The notes under the pieces are model-generated. The model was not told where the DNA came from. It was given only the letters and a program-made list of their open reading frames with translations, and searched no databases. The position numbers and the translations under genes were made by a program. A stretch of DNA of 64,000 nucleotides from Bacteroidales bacterium (GTDB lineage: Bacteria; Bacteroidota; Bacteroidia; Bacteroidales; F082): NCBI GenBank assembly GCA_017651645.1, contig JAGCCO010000042.1:129821-193820 (forward strand), written 5' to 3'. The first letter of the stretch is position 1. The number at the start of each line of letters is the position of its first letter. This document shows, piece after piece, positions 55,377 to 62,910 of this stretch.

Positions 55377-55670
55377 ATGTCACAATCTGCTTATACTATC
55401 CGTTTGGATTCAGATTTAAAAAATCGGTTTGATACGCTCTGCGAGGATTTCGGCATGAGCGCAACAACTGCTTTCAACATCTTTATTCGTACCGTTATCC
55501 GCAAGCGCAAAATACCTTTCGAAATCGAAATTTCTGAAAAAGATGCCATCCATGAGGAAGGCCGTAGAGCATTTTGGGAAATCAGAAAAATGGCGGAACA
55601 AGGTGCATTTCCTGATATGACTTTGGATGAAATCAATGAAGAGATCAGATTGACAAGGGAGGAGAAGTGA
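55377..55670 (+). CDS. RelB/DinJ family antitoxin
   Basis: 97 residues (MSQSAYTIRLDSDLKNRFD). A ribbon-helix-helix N-terminus (YTIRLDSDLKNRFDTLCEDF, GMSATTAFNIFIRTVI) typical of RelB/DinJ, and a charged C-terminal tail (FPDMTLDEINEEIRLTREE) that would wrap the toxin. RelB normally pairs with a RelE/YafQ toxin; here the partner is a PIN protein. The RHH should autoregulate the promoter. Its stop overlaps the toxin ATG (TGATG arrangement at 55668-55672). Confidence 0.88.
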   Translation: MSQSAYTIRLDSDLKNRFDTLCEDFGMSATTAFNIFIRTVIRKRKIPFEIEISEKDAIHEEGRRAFWEIRKMAEQGAFPDMTLDEINEEIRLTREEK

Positions 55671-56083
55671 TGAGCAAAATATTTGCAGTCATTGACACCA
55701 ATGTTGTCGTTTCAGGTATGATTACAAAAAATCCTGAATCTCCAACAGTGGGTGTATTGGCAAGTTTAGGCGACAAAAACATTACGCCATTGTATTGTGA
55801 AGAAATACTTGAAGAATACAAAAGCGTATTGAACAGAGAGAAGTTCCAACTCCCAAAAGAAAAAATAGAAAACTTCATCAACATGTTGAAATCAGATGGT
55901 GTTTCAACAACAAGAAAACCTTCAAAAGAGTTCTTTCCCGACCCACAGGATATAGTGTTTTACGAGGTGGCTTTGTCAAAAGAAGATTCGTTTCTCGTAA
56001 CGGGCAATATGAAACATTATCCGAAAGTGGATTTCGTAGTAACGCCTGCCGAGATGATGAAAATAATTGAAAGCAATAAATAA
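55670..56083 (+). CDS. COG1569-type PIN domain toxin
   Basis: 137 residues from the ATG at 55670, behind GGGAGGAG. PIN-domain acidic residues are visible as FAVIDTNVVVSG (first Asp), CEEILEEYKSVL (Glu), DPQDIVFYEVAL and EDSFLVTGNMKHYP (last Asp group). This is the putative-toxin COG1569 branch, expected to cut RNA. It is coupled to a RelB/DinJ antitoxin rather than to a VapB or Phd protein. Next gene is convergent, 6 bases away. Confidence 0.86.
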   Translation: MSKIFAVIDTNVVVSGMITKNPESPTVGVLASLGDKNITPLYCEEILEEYKSVLNREKFQLPKEKIENFINMLKSDGVSTTRKPSKEFFPDPQDIVFYEVALSKEDSFLVTGNMKHYPKVDFVVTPAEMMKIIESNK

Positions 56084-56088
56084 GTTAT

Positions 56089-57450
56089 TTAAAGATTCCT
56101 CTCCCGCCACTGTTGGCTGAACGACTTGGAGGCAAACTCGGGCAGGGGTCTTTCGCCCCAAAGCGGTCCCAATAGGCGTTTTATTTCCAGTTTCTTGAAA
56201 AACAACGGGCTGTCCATCTTTTTGCGTGACTTGCAATGCCAGACCATAGCCTTCACCAAGGCATCAAAGCGGGCATTGCCTTGTTTGTCCGTCATGGCCT
56301 GATGGCGGTTTTCGATAATTAAGTCATCCAACGGAATTTTCACGGGACAGATGTCGACACACTTACCGCATAGCGCACAAGCGGCATTCAAATGATGATA
56401 TTCCTCCATGCCTGCCATCAAAGGGGTCATCACTACGCCTACCGGTCCGATGTGTTTGCTGCCATAGGAATAACCTCCGATGTTCTTATAGACAGGACAA
56501 ACGCTTACGCAAGCCCCACAATGAATGCATGACATGGCTTTGCGCTGTTTCTCATGAGAAAGCAACTCTGAGCGGTTGTTGTCCAATAGGATGACATACA
56601 TCTGCCCAGGGCCTTTGCCTGTCTTGGCCGGACCAAAGGTGATGGTATTGCAAGCCGCCATGCTTTGTCCTGAAGAATGCAAGGAAAGCAGAGGCAACAG
56701 CACAGCCAGATCGTCCATGGTAGGAATCACCTTGGCGATGCCTGCCACCACGATATGAATCCTAGCTGATGAGGTGGATTTCAAGATATTGCCTTCATTT
56801 TCGGTCAGCACCACGCCACCGACATCGGAAAGCAAGAAGTTGGCACCCGTGATGCAAATCGGAACATTTTTCGATTCAACACTCACCTCATGACGCACAA
56901 AGTTGACCATCTGCTTGACTGTGCTGTCAGGTTTCAATTTGAAGGCACCTGTAAGAATAGCGTTGTTCTCTTCCTTAGAGAGGTGGATGGAAGGTGACAG
57001 AGGATGATAGGACTTCTGCTTGCCTTCATGAAGAATGAAACGCCCAACTTCAGTCTCCACCACATGGATGTTTTTTCGTTCAAGGAATCCGTTGAGTTCT
57101 ATTTCATCGAGCACCATGGAGTTGGAACGCATGATGGCATTGGCTTTCTCTTTGCAGATAAGGTCGAAAATCATGGTCAAGGCATCATCGGCATTGCGCG
57201 CCCAAAGTACTTTTCCTCCGTTTTCGGTGAAATGGGTCTCAAAATCAACCAAAAGTTTCTCCAAACTCAATAGTGACTTGTTGCGTAAAGTATAGGCGCG
57301 TTGTTTTTCCAAGTCGAGGTTGCGGTAGTTCACCTTGCCTTTGGCAAAGCTGCTCTCGAAACAACCTGTGCTATAGTTGATTTTCTGCCAATGCTCCTCA
57401 TCGAAAGCTGTTGCACAGCCTTGTTGGAATAAAGTATTCGGTTCACTCAT
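56089..57450 (-). CDS. lutB: LutB-like Fe-S lactate utilisation protein
   Basis: 453 residues from the ATG at 57450 (MSEPNTLFQQGCATAFDEEH); two more ATGs sit 3 and 6 bases upstream. DUF162-type N-terminal domain (SNSMVLDEIELNGFL) followed by two 4Fe-4S motifs, CIHCGACVSVCPVY and CALCGKCVDICPVKI. LutB works with LutA and LutC in oxidising L-lactate; neither lies adjacent. Its start overlaps the rpiB stop by 8 bases, so the two are cotranscribed. The FAD/Fe-S dehydrogenase at 43 kb may supply related lactate metabolism. Confidence 0.88.
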   Translation of the reverse strand: MSEPNTLFQQGCATAFDEEHWQKINYSTGCFESSFAKGKVNYRNLDLEKQRAYTLRNKSLLSLEKLLVDFETHFTENGGKVLWARNADDALTMIFDLICKEKANAIMRSNSMVLDEIELNGFLERKNIHVVETEVGRFILHEGKQKSYHPLSPSIHLSKEENNAILTGAFKLKPDSTVKQMVNFVRHEVSVESKNVPICITGANFLLSDVGGVVLTENEGNILKSTSSARIHIVVAGIAKVIPTMDDLAVLLPLLSLHSSGQSMAACNTITFGPAKTGKGPGQMYVILLDNNRSELLSHEKQRKAMSCIHCGACVSVCPVYKNIGGYSYGSKHIGPVGVVMTPLMAGMEEYHHLNAACALCGKCVDICPVKIPLDDLIIENRHQAMTDKQGNARFDALVKAMVWHCKSRKKMDSPLFFKKLEIKRLLGPLWGERPLPEFASKSFSQQWRERNL

Positions 57451-57898
57451 CATCATGATTCTCAATAGGTTCAATTTTTTGTACTCTTCTCGCGTGGCGA
57501 CCGCCTTCAAAGTCAGTGTTGAGGAAAACTTGCACCATTTCCCAAGCCAATTCGTTGGAAATGAAACGACCAGGCAAGGCAAGGATATTGGCATCATTAT
57601 GTTGACGGGCCAGTTTGGCCAGTTCCACATTCCAACATAAGGCTGCACGCACATTGTGGTGATGGTTGGCTGTCATTTGGGCACCGTTGCCACTGCCACA
57701 AAGGATGATGCCTAACGGATATTGTCCAGATTCTATGGCATTCGCCAAAGGATGAATCATGTCAGGATAGTCGACGCTATCAGGGGTGTATGTGCCATAA
57801 TCATCGACTTGATAACCCGCCTCTGTCAGCTTTTCAATCAGATATTGCTTCATCTCAAAACCACCATGGTCGCTTGCAATGGGGATGATGTGTTCCAT
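57443..57898 (-). CDS. rpiB: Ribose-5-phosphate isomerase B
   Basis: 151 residues from the ATG at 57898 (MEHIIPIASDHGGFEMKQYL). ASDHGG is the phosphate-binding start, GIILCGSGNGAQMTANHHHNVRAALC carries the catalytic Cys and the nearby His, and HNDANILALPGRFI completes the site. Interconverts ribose-5-phosphate and ribulose-5-phosphate in the pentose phosphate pathway. lutB overlaps its 3' end. The gene borders the candidate replication origin. Confidence 0.95.
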   Translation of the reverse strand: MEHIIPIASDHGGFEMKQYLIEKLTEAGYQVDDYGTYTPDSVDYPDMIHPLANAIESGQYPLGIILCGSGNGAQMTANHHHNVRAALCWNVELAKLARQHNDANILALPGRFISNELAWEMVQVFLNTDFEGGRHARRVQKIEPIENHDDE

Positions 57899-57925
57899 TT
57901 TTTCTGCTGTTGATAATTCGATTCG

Positions 57926-57933
57926 CAAAATTA
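57926..57933 (-). promoter_or_regulatory. -7 box of rpiB
   Basis: Minus-strand TAATTTTG, 27 bases before the ATG at 57898. The 57908-57916 DnaA-like box lies between it and the start. Confidence 0.5.
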
Positions 57934-58462
57934 CATATTTTCGTTACGCTCTACCGCCCTATCATATTATTTCTGAAAGACTTACCCCCTCTGAAAAAAT
58001 CAACAAATTTGAAATAATAAAATGATTATCAATAAAATAATAAGTTATCAACAGAATATTTGTTGATAACTTTTTCATTCGGGTGAATAAAAACCAGGAA
58101 GAAATTAATCAACAATATTTCGACTTATTCGAACGCAAAAATCAACATCATTTTAAAAAATCGGGGTCTATTTTATCCAATTTTTCATTTTTCAACGGAT
58201 AATCGAAAAGGGATAAATCGGGCTGAAAAAGAAACTTTTATTCTTTTCGAAAAAGGATACCTCAATTTGAAAATCATTAATGCAAGAACTTTATTGAAAA
58301 GTTTTCAACCAATTCACAGGCTTATTAACACCCGTATCAAACTTTCATTAATTTGAATTTTTAAATTTATAAAATGAAATATTGATATTTTGAGTGTTGA
58401 TAACTCCTGGCAATTTTTCCAGTGAATCATGGAAGAGGTATCGCTATTCCATCAAAAATGTC

Positions 58463-58470
58463 TAATTTTG
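58463..58470 (+). promoter_or_regulatory. -7 box of the YwqK-like gene
   Basis: TAATTTTG, 19 bases before the ATG at 58490. Confidence 0.5.
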
Positions 58471-58489
58471 ACCCGAATTTAGCAAAGAA

Positions 58490-60004
58490 ATGAAGCGGAT
58501 ATTAAGCATTGTTTTGATGGTCATATTAAGTTTGTTTCTTGGTCTTGAGGCTTTCTCACAGACTGAGTATCAGACTTATACCTATCCAAATGGACAAATT
58601 GCAAGTGAAGGAACGTTGCGTAATGGCCAACCTGACGGACTTTGGAAGACCTACTATGAGAGCGGTCATCTGAAATCTATCGGCAAACGCACGGATTTTC
58701 TGTTGGATAGCACTTGGGTCTTCTTCTCAGAGGCTGGCGACACGACATTGGTGATCAATTACCAAAAGGATTTGAAAAACGGTCCGCGCTTTACCTACGG
58801 TAAAGATGATATTTTGGTGGAGCCTTACGTAAACGACGTGAAACAGGGTGAGGGAAGGAGATATGATAAAAAATGGCATTTGATTCAGACAGTTACATAC
58901 AAAAACGGTTTGGAGGAAGGTATTTCTCCAGTCTTTGATACTACCGGATTGTTGCGCGAGATCATTACTTACCGCAAAGGCTTTATCATGACGCGTGAGG
59001 CTTTGAACCGATATGACCGAGAAGGAAAAAAACATGGCTACTGGAAGACTTTTTATGAGGATTGGAGTGTACATACGGAATGTTACTATCGTCATGGTTT
59101 GCGTGATGGATTCTATAAGGAATACGACGAAAAGGGCAACTTGAAGAAGATCAGAAAGTATGTGAATGATGTGGAGCAAATCTTGGAAAGCGACCAAAAA
59201 CCGCTTGTTGTGCAGCATGAATATTATCCTGACGGTAAGATAAAGCGTGAAGCTTCATTCCGTGACGGAAAGCGCGAAGGTGTTTGGCGCGAGTTTGACG
59301 AAGAAGGCAATGTGGTTCGGTCACAAACCTATAAGAAAGGAGCTTTGGTTGGTGAAGGTATCGTGGATACGGATGGTAAACGTCGTGGCGAATACAAAGA
59401 GTTTTATCCTGACAGTACTTTACGTGCTGAAGGTCTTTTCGTTGACGGCTTACGTTCAGGTGAATGGAAGTTCTATTATCATAACGGACAGCTTCAGGAA
59501 ATAGGAAACTATAATGAAGGTGAACCTGATGGTCCATGGACATGGTATTATGACAATGGTCAGAAGCAGATTGAGGAGCAGTTCTACAAAGGACAACCTA
59601 ATGGATCTTACAAGGAATACGATACCAAGGGTAATCTCATTGTGTCAGGTATCTATTTCGATGGCATGAAAAACGGTAAATGGACGGAAGAGATTGGAGA
59701 CATGCGCACCCAGGGCGAGTACCGCAACGACAAACAAGTAGGTGAATGGGTTTCGTATTACGACAACGACAAGATGGCTTTTCGAGGCAGTTACAATGCA
59801 GGTTATCCTGACGGACAGCATTTGTTCTATTATGAAAATGGCAAACTGCGTGAGATCCAAAGCTATGCTGTCGGTGTGAAACACGGTGATTGGAAGAAAT
59901 ACCTTGACACGGGAGAGTTATACTTTACCATCACATACGATCACGGCAAGGAAGTGAAATACGATGGTGAAGCCTTAGATGAAACTGAAATTATAAAAGA
60001 GTAA
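58490..60004 (+). CDS. YwqK-like protein made of MORN_2 repeats, secreted
   Basis: 504 residues, signal peptide at 1-23 (VILSLFLGLEAFSQ). Almost the entire mature chain is repeats of about 23 residues with the MORN_2 pattern: YPNGQIASEGTLRNGQPDG, YPDGKIKREASFRDGKREG, YHNGQLQEIGNYNEGEPDG and so on, about 14 units. Annotation pipelines call these YwqK antitoxins of a toxin-antitoxin type, but most in Bacteroidota are long, exported repeat proteins without evidence for a toxin. No toxin gene is adjacent. It ends 5 bases before the 60010-60145 element. Confidence 0.85.
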   Translation: MKRILSIVLMVILSLFLGLEAFSQTEYQTYTYPNGQIASEGTLRNGQPDGLWKTYYESGHLKSIGKRTDFLLDSTWVFFSEAGDTTLVINYQKDLKNGPRFTYGKDDILVEPYVNDVKQGEGRRYDKKWHLIQTVTYKNGLEEGISPVFDTTGLLREIITYRKGFIMTREALNRYDREGKKHGYWKTFYEDWSVHTECYYRHGLRDGFYKEYDEKGNLKKIRKYVNDVEQILESDQKPLVVQHEYYPDGKIKREASFRDGKREGVWREFDEEGNVVRSQTYKKGALVGEGIVDTDGKRRGEYKEFYPDSTLRAEGLFVDGLRSGEWKFYYHNGQLQEIGNYNEGEPDGPWTWYYDNGQKQIEEQFYKGQPNGSYKEYDTKGNLIVSGIYFDGMKNGKWTEEIGDMRTQGEYRNDKQVGEWVSYYDNDKMAFRGSYNAGYPDGQHLFYYENGKLREIQSYAVGVKHGDWKKYLDTGELYFTITYDHGKEVKYDGEALDETEIIKE

Positions 60005-60009
60005 TTGAA

Positions 60010-60145
60010 TCACAAAACCTACAAAACGAGCAAAACTGTATTATTACGCGGCTCCACAACCGTGTCGCCGCTGGGAAAGAGCCGGTTGGCGACTTTCCCG
60101 TAGAAAAGCAGGAAAAATGTTTTGTAGGTTTTGAAAGTTTTGTGA
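60010..60145. repeat. MITE-like element with ACAAAAC ends, copy 2
   Basis: Starts TCACAAAACCTACAAAAC and ends GTTTTGAAAGTTTTGTGA. It has an interior GCGGC/GCCGC hairpin and the core GAGCCGGTTGGCGACTTTC, one base from copy 1. It is 39 bases shorter than copy 1 (51946-52120). Confidence 0.82.
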
Positions 60146-60160
60146 TAAAAGAAAAAAAAC

Positions 60161-61063
60161 ATGTTTATTCCGTTCTTAAAACAAGGCTCAAGAATAGCTA
60201 TCACCGCTCCTGCTCGAATGGTCAAGCCTGAAGAAATGGACTATGCTATCCATTGGCTAAAAGAAAATGGCTTTGTTCCGATTTATGACGACAGGCTTTT
60301 TGCCGAACATCATATCTTTGCCGGTGATGATGATTCTCGTGCAGCTGTGTTTCAACAATACCTTGATGATGAGACTATTTCAGCCATTTGGATAGCACGT
60401 GGCGGATACGGCAGCATCCGCATCATCGATAAACTGGATTTCACTCGTTTTTTGGAGCATCCGAAATGGATCATAGGTTTCAGTGATGGCACAGTATTGC
60501 ATTCAAAACTGAGTCGTTTGGGTGTTCCCAGTCTGCACGCATCCATGCCTTTCTATTTTGCCAACAAGACACTTGAAGCCAAACAGTCGTTATTTGATGC
60601 TTTGACAGGTAAACCTTTGCAATACGAGTTTCAAGCACATCCACAAAACCGAATAGGACTAATGGAAGGCGAGATTGTAGGAGGCAACTTGTCAGTTTTA
60701 TACGGTATGATAGGTTCCAATACGTTTCCTGATTTGGAGGACAAAGTCCTTTTCATAGAGGAAGTGGACGAATATATCTACCACATTGACAGGATGATGC
60801 GTGCCTTAAAACGTGCTGGAAAATTGGAACATCTGAAAGGCCTTGTCGTTGGAGGTTTGACGCAGATTCATGACAATGCCGATCCCTTTGGCCAAAGCGT
60901 TGAGGAAGTAATTGCCGAAGTAGTGTCGGAATATGATTATCCCCTATGTTTCGGTTTTCCTGCCGGACATTTTGACGACAACCGGGCCTTGTTTTTCGGA
61001 CAGAAATCAAAAATAAAGATTGATAATAACTGGTCAGTTTTCTTTAGCAATTTTGTCCATTGA
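60161..61063 (+). CDS. LD-carboxypeptidase (S66 family)
   Basis: 300 residues. Trims the terminal D-alanine from murein tetrapeptides in the cytosol during recycling. IAITAPARMV is the N-terminal motif, GFSDGTVLHSKL has the nucleophilic Ser, FIEEVDEYIYHIDRMMRALK the Glu region, and CFGFPAGHFDDN the His. Its last 30 bases overlap the end of the CARF nuclease gene on the opposite strand, a convergent arrangement. No other recycling gene is adjacent. Confidence 0.9.
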   Translation: MFIPFLKQGSRIAITAPARMVKPEEMDYAIHWLKENGFVPIYDDRLFAEHHIFAGDDDSRAAVFQQYLDDETISAIWIARGGYGSIRIIDKLDFTRFLEHPKWIIGFSDGTVLHSKLSRLGVPSLHASMPFYFANKTLEAKQSLFDALTGKPLQYEFQAHPQNRIGLMEGEIVGGNLSVLYGMIGSNTFPDLEDKVLFIEEVDEYIYHIDRMMRALKRAGKLEHLKGLVVGGLTQIHDNADPFGQSVEEVIAEVVSEYDYPLCFGFPAGHFDDNRALFFGQKSKIKIDNNWSVFFSNFVH

Positions 61064-62194
61064 CTTCAAAACGTTTTTCAATAAGTCAGGCTTAGTCAAA
61101 TTGAGCCAGTCACAGAAAGTGATACCCATATATTTCGCCGTCTTTTTCCAGTTGCCTTTGTGGTCTTTTTTGAGGGAGAAGATATAGGAATTGCTAGTGC
61201 CGAGTAATACTTCCTTTAGTGCACAGACCTTATAGACAATCTCATTAAAGAGGCTTTCGCTGGTTACACCTGTCTTGCATTCGATGACAAACAGCTTGTT
61301 CGCTTTCATGAAACACACATCCAGTTCATTGTTGTGTTTGATGATACCGTTGGAGATATGTACGCCCATGGCAATGTCATCAGGTTTTAGCACCTGCTTG
61401 ATGAGGGCATAGACGTATTCCTCAAACCAACCACCTGTGAGGTATTCTATCTCATAACTCTGTAGAGAATTATCTCGTTCAGGCTTAAAGCCGATGTAAC
61501 TCAAAAACTTGCTGAGCGTTGGGATGGCAGTCATGTGGTCTTTGATTGGTTTTTCGGCTTCAGAAATACGAAGGTAGTTCCAGTTGCGATATTTCTCGCG
61601 TAAGGTAGTCATCACCTGATAATCGCCTTGACTGAACATATTCTGTGAGAACATCGTGAACAGATGTTGCGAAAAAGCGGTTTCCTTCACTTGTTTACGC
61701 GGTTGGTCCACATCGCTTTCAAGTCCATAAAGACCGAAATACTCTTTTAATGTCATCCTATGTTGAATAGGAAAAACCTCATCATCGTCATCATAGATGC
61801 TATGGTCAAAGATGGTCTTTACAATCAAGTTCTCACGGGTCTGCGTGTAGAAAAACAAGGTGTTGAACTCCTCAAAGACATGTTGCACCGACAAAGTCAT
61901 ATAACGGTTACCGCCCGCCAGATTGAGATAATACTGTGTGTCGGTACTCAACTCACTTTTGATGGTGCGACAAATATATTCATAGAGCATCTTGTCCTCA
62001 TGCCGTTTGACGATGATACGTTTGACAAGTGTGTCGTCGACTTCAAGTTGATGGGCCAAGTGTTGGATACAGTCGGCTTCCTCTTCGTTAGAGATGAACA
62101 ACAGCCCGTCACCTTCTTCGTAATACTCCTTAGTGAATAAATAAGCGGGTAATGGGTTGCTTTTGTCTATGATATTGACGATGGTTTTGGACAT
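61034..62194 (-). CDS. DUF1887 CARF-nuclease, Card1/Can2-like
   Basis: 386 residues from the ATG at 62194. The N-terminal CARF domain (1-140) has the ligand loop NLAGGNRYMT (91-100), like the NLTGG motif that binds cyclic oligoadenylate. The C-terminal PD-(D/E)xK domain has EEYVYALIKQ (Glu258/259), Asp292 in NNELDVC and the ExK pair Glu305-Cys-Lys307 in VIECKTG. Card1 and Can2 are activated by cA4 made by type III CRISPR complexes and cut nucleic acids. No cas gene or CRISPR array is seen here. It lies 10 bases behind hicB, as the last gene of hicA-hicB-CARF. Confidence 0.88.
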   Translation of the reverse strand: MSKTIVNIIDKSNPLPAYLFTKEYYEEGDGLLFISNEEEADCIQHLAHQLEVDDTLVKRIIVKRHEDKMLYEYICRTIKSELSTDTQYYLNLAGGNRYMTLSVQHVFEEFNTLFFYTQTRENLIVKTIFDHSIYDDDDEVFPIQHRMTLKEYFGLYGLESDVDQPRKQVKETAFSQHLFTMFSQNMFSQGDYQVMTTLREKYRNWNYLRISEAEKPIKDHMTAIPTLSKFLSYIGFKPERDNSLQSYEIEYLTGGWFEEYVYALIKQVLKPDDIAMGVHISNGIIKHNNELDVCFMKANKLFVIECKTGVTSESLFNEIVYKVCALKEVLLGTSNSYIFSLKKDHKGNWKKTAKYMGITFCDWLNLTKPDLLKNVLKSMDKIAKEN

Positions 62195-62204
62195 GATTAT
62201 CAAA

Positions 62205-62540
62205 TTACATTACAGCCCGATAAATACTTTGTTTTACAAATGCATTAAGTGAGATGCCTTCTTCTTGTGCTAATGCAGCTGCTTTGGCGTGAAGTTCAAC
62301 AGGAATTCTGACATTGAAACTACCCGTGTATGACTTATGCAAAGGAATTCCTTTTTCTTTACAAAATGCAATATAGTCTTCCACTGCATTGATGAAGTCT
62401 TCCTTCAGTTCTGCAAGAGTTTTACCTTCGTAGGTGATCAATGTACCCTTGTCTAAACCGAGTATTTTTCCGTAAAGCGTATTATCGTCCAATTCCGCTT
62501 CAATACTCCCAATGAAACCTTTGTATTTAAGTGTATCCAT
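62205..62540 (-). CDS. hicB: HicB antitoxin with C-terminal ribbon-helix-helix
   Basis: 111 residues. An N-terminal HicB fold (YKGFIGSIEAELDDNTLYGK; GKTLAELKEDFINAVEDYIA) and a C-terminal RHH (FNVRIPVELHAKAAALAQEE, GISLNAFVKQSIYRAV). The RHH should bind an operator such as the palindrome at 62800-62822 and autoregulate. The HicA stop lies 1 base before its ATG and the CARF nuclease gene begins 10 bases after its stop. The toxin-first order is the reverse of the 31.4 kb module. Confidence 0.92.
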   Translation of the reverse strand: MDTLKYKGFIGSIEAELDDNTLYGKILGLDKGTLITYEGKTLAELKEDFINAVEDYIAFCKEKGIPLHKSYTGSFNVRIPVELHAKAAALAQEEGISLNAFVKQSIYRAVM

Positions 62541-62541
62541 T

Positions 62542-62799
62542 TTAAATAAGTTTGTTTTCAGTTAGATAATTTACGATGTCTTTCAGTGCCTTTTCTTTGA
62601 CAATGCTTGAAGGATGAGGTTTGTGTGCCAAGTATTGCATCTGTTTGTCTTTATTATAGAACCTAACCCTTGAACCAGATGTTTTTCCTTTGTCGTCTTT
62701 TTCAAAACCAAGTCGCAAAAAAACAGATTCCAATTCTGCGAAAGTAAAATCTTTTGGCAACTGGCATAATCTCTGTATTAGTTTGTCTTTTTTTGTCAT
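62542..62799 (-). CDS. hicA: HicA mRNA interferase toxin
   Basis: 85 residues from the ATG at 62799 (MTKKDKLIQRLCQLPKDFTF), the ATG next to the palindrome; longer frames to 62862 run through the promoter. HicA hallmarks are FTFAELESVFLRLGFEK and KTSGSRVRFYNKDKQM, with a Ser-Arg in place of the GSH triad, followed by YLAHKPHPSSIVKEKALKDI, which has His residues nearby. It would cleave mRNA when free of HicB. First gene of the three-gene operon. Confidence 0.88.
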   Translation of the reverse strand: MTKKDKLIQRLCQLPKDFTFAELESVFLRLGFEKDDKGKTSGSRVRFYNKDKQMQYLAHKPHPSSIVKEKALKDIVNYLTENKLI

Positions 62800-62822
62800 T
62801 TGCAACTGTTTTTCGGTTGCAA
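62800..62822 (-). promoter_or_regulatory. TTGCAAC/GTTGCAA palindromic operator candidate
   Basis: A 7-base inverted repeat around a 9-base spacer, placed between the -7 box and the hicA ATG, a classic place for a ribbon-helix-helix repressor to act. Confidence 0.6.
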
Positions 62823-62827
62823 AGATA
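62820..62827 (-). promoter_or_regulatory. -7 box of the hicA-hicB-CARF operon
   Basis: Minus-strand TATCTTTG, partly overlapping the palindrome. The short distance to the ATG at 62799 suggests a leader of under 20 bases. Confidence 0.6.
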
Positions 62828-62860
62828 CAATATTTTTTATAATGAAAGAGAAACTCAAAC

Positions 62861-62886
62861 AAAAAAAGACAGCCGAAGCTGTCTTT
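62861..62886 (-). terminator. Intrinsic terminator of the beta-helix gene
   Basis: On the minus strand AAAGACAGC, a TTCG loop and GCTGTCTTT are followed by T-rich DNA. It lies 25 bases after the beta-helix stop and separates it from the hicA promoter. Confidence 0.85.
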
Positions 62887-62910
62887 CTAATATTTCAACA
62901 ATTGTAAGGG

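Larger units (their letters stand above)
57899..58489. other. Candidate oriC: AT-rich, gene-free, four perfect DnaA-box-like 9-mers
   Basis: About 590 bases with no convincing coding frame. TTATCAACA, a common DnaA-box variant, occurs exactly at 57908-57916 (minus), 58045-58053 (plus), 58061-58069 (minus) and 58395-58403 (minus). Near matches lie at 58026-58034, 58106-58114 and 58322-58330. The pair at 58045 and 58061 is an inverted repeat around a 7-base spacer. Long A/T runs (around 58005-58045 and 58340-58390) could be an unwinding element. The flanking genes diverge (rpiB minus, YwqK-like plus). parS-like sites 30 kb away add support. No dnaA gene is in the window. Confidence 0.55.

Noticed and set aside
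58837..58845. Half parS site CGTGAAACA inside the YwqK-like gene
   Set aside because: The left half does not match TGTTTCA; codons explain it. A similar GTGTGAAACAC at 59874-59884 was rejected for the same reason.
58490..60004. YwqK-like protein as a true antitoxin
   Set aside because: It has a signal peptide, about 14 MORN_2 repeats and no adjacent toxin; the name is a pipeline label.
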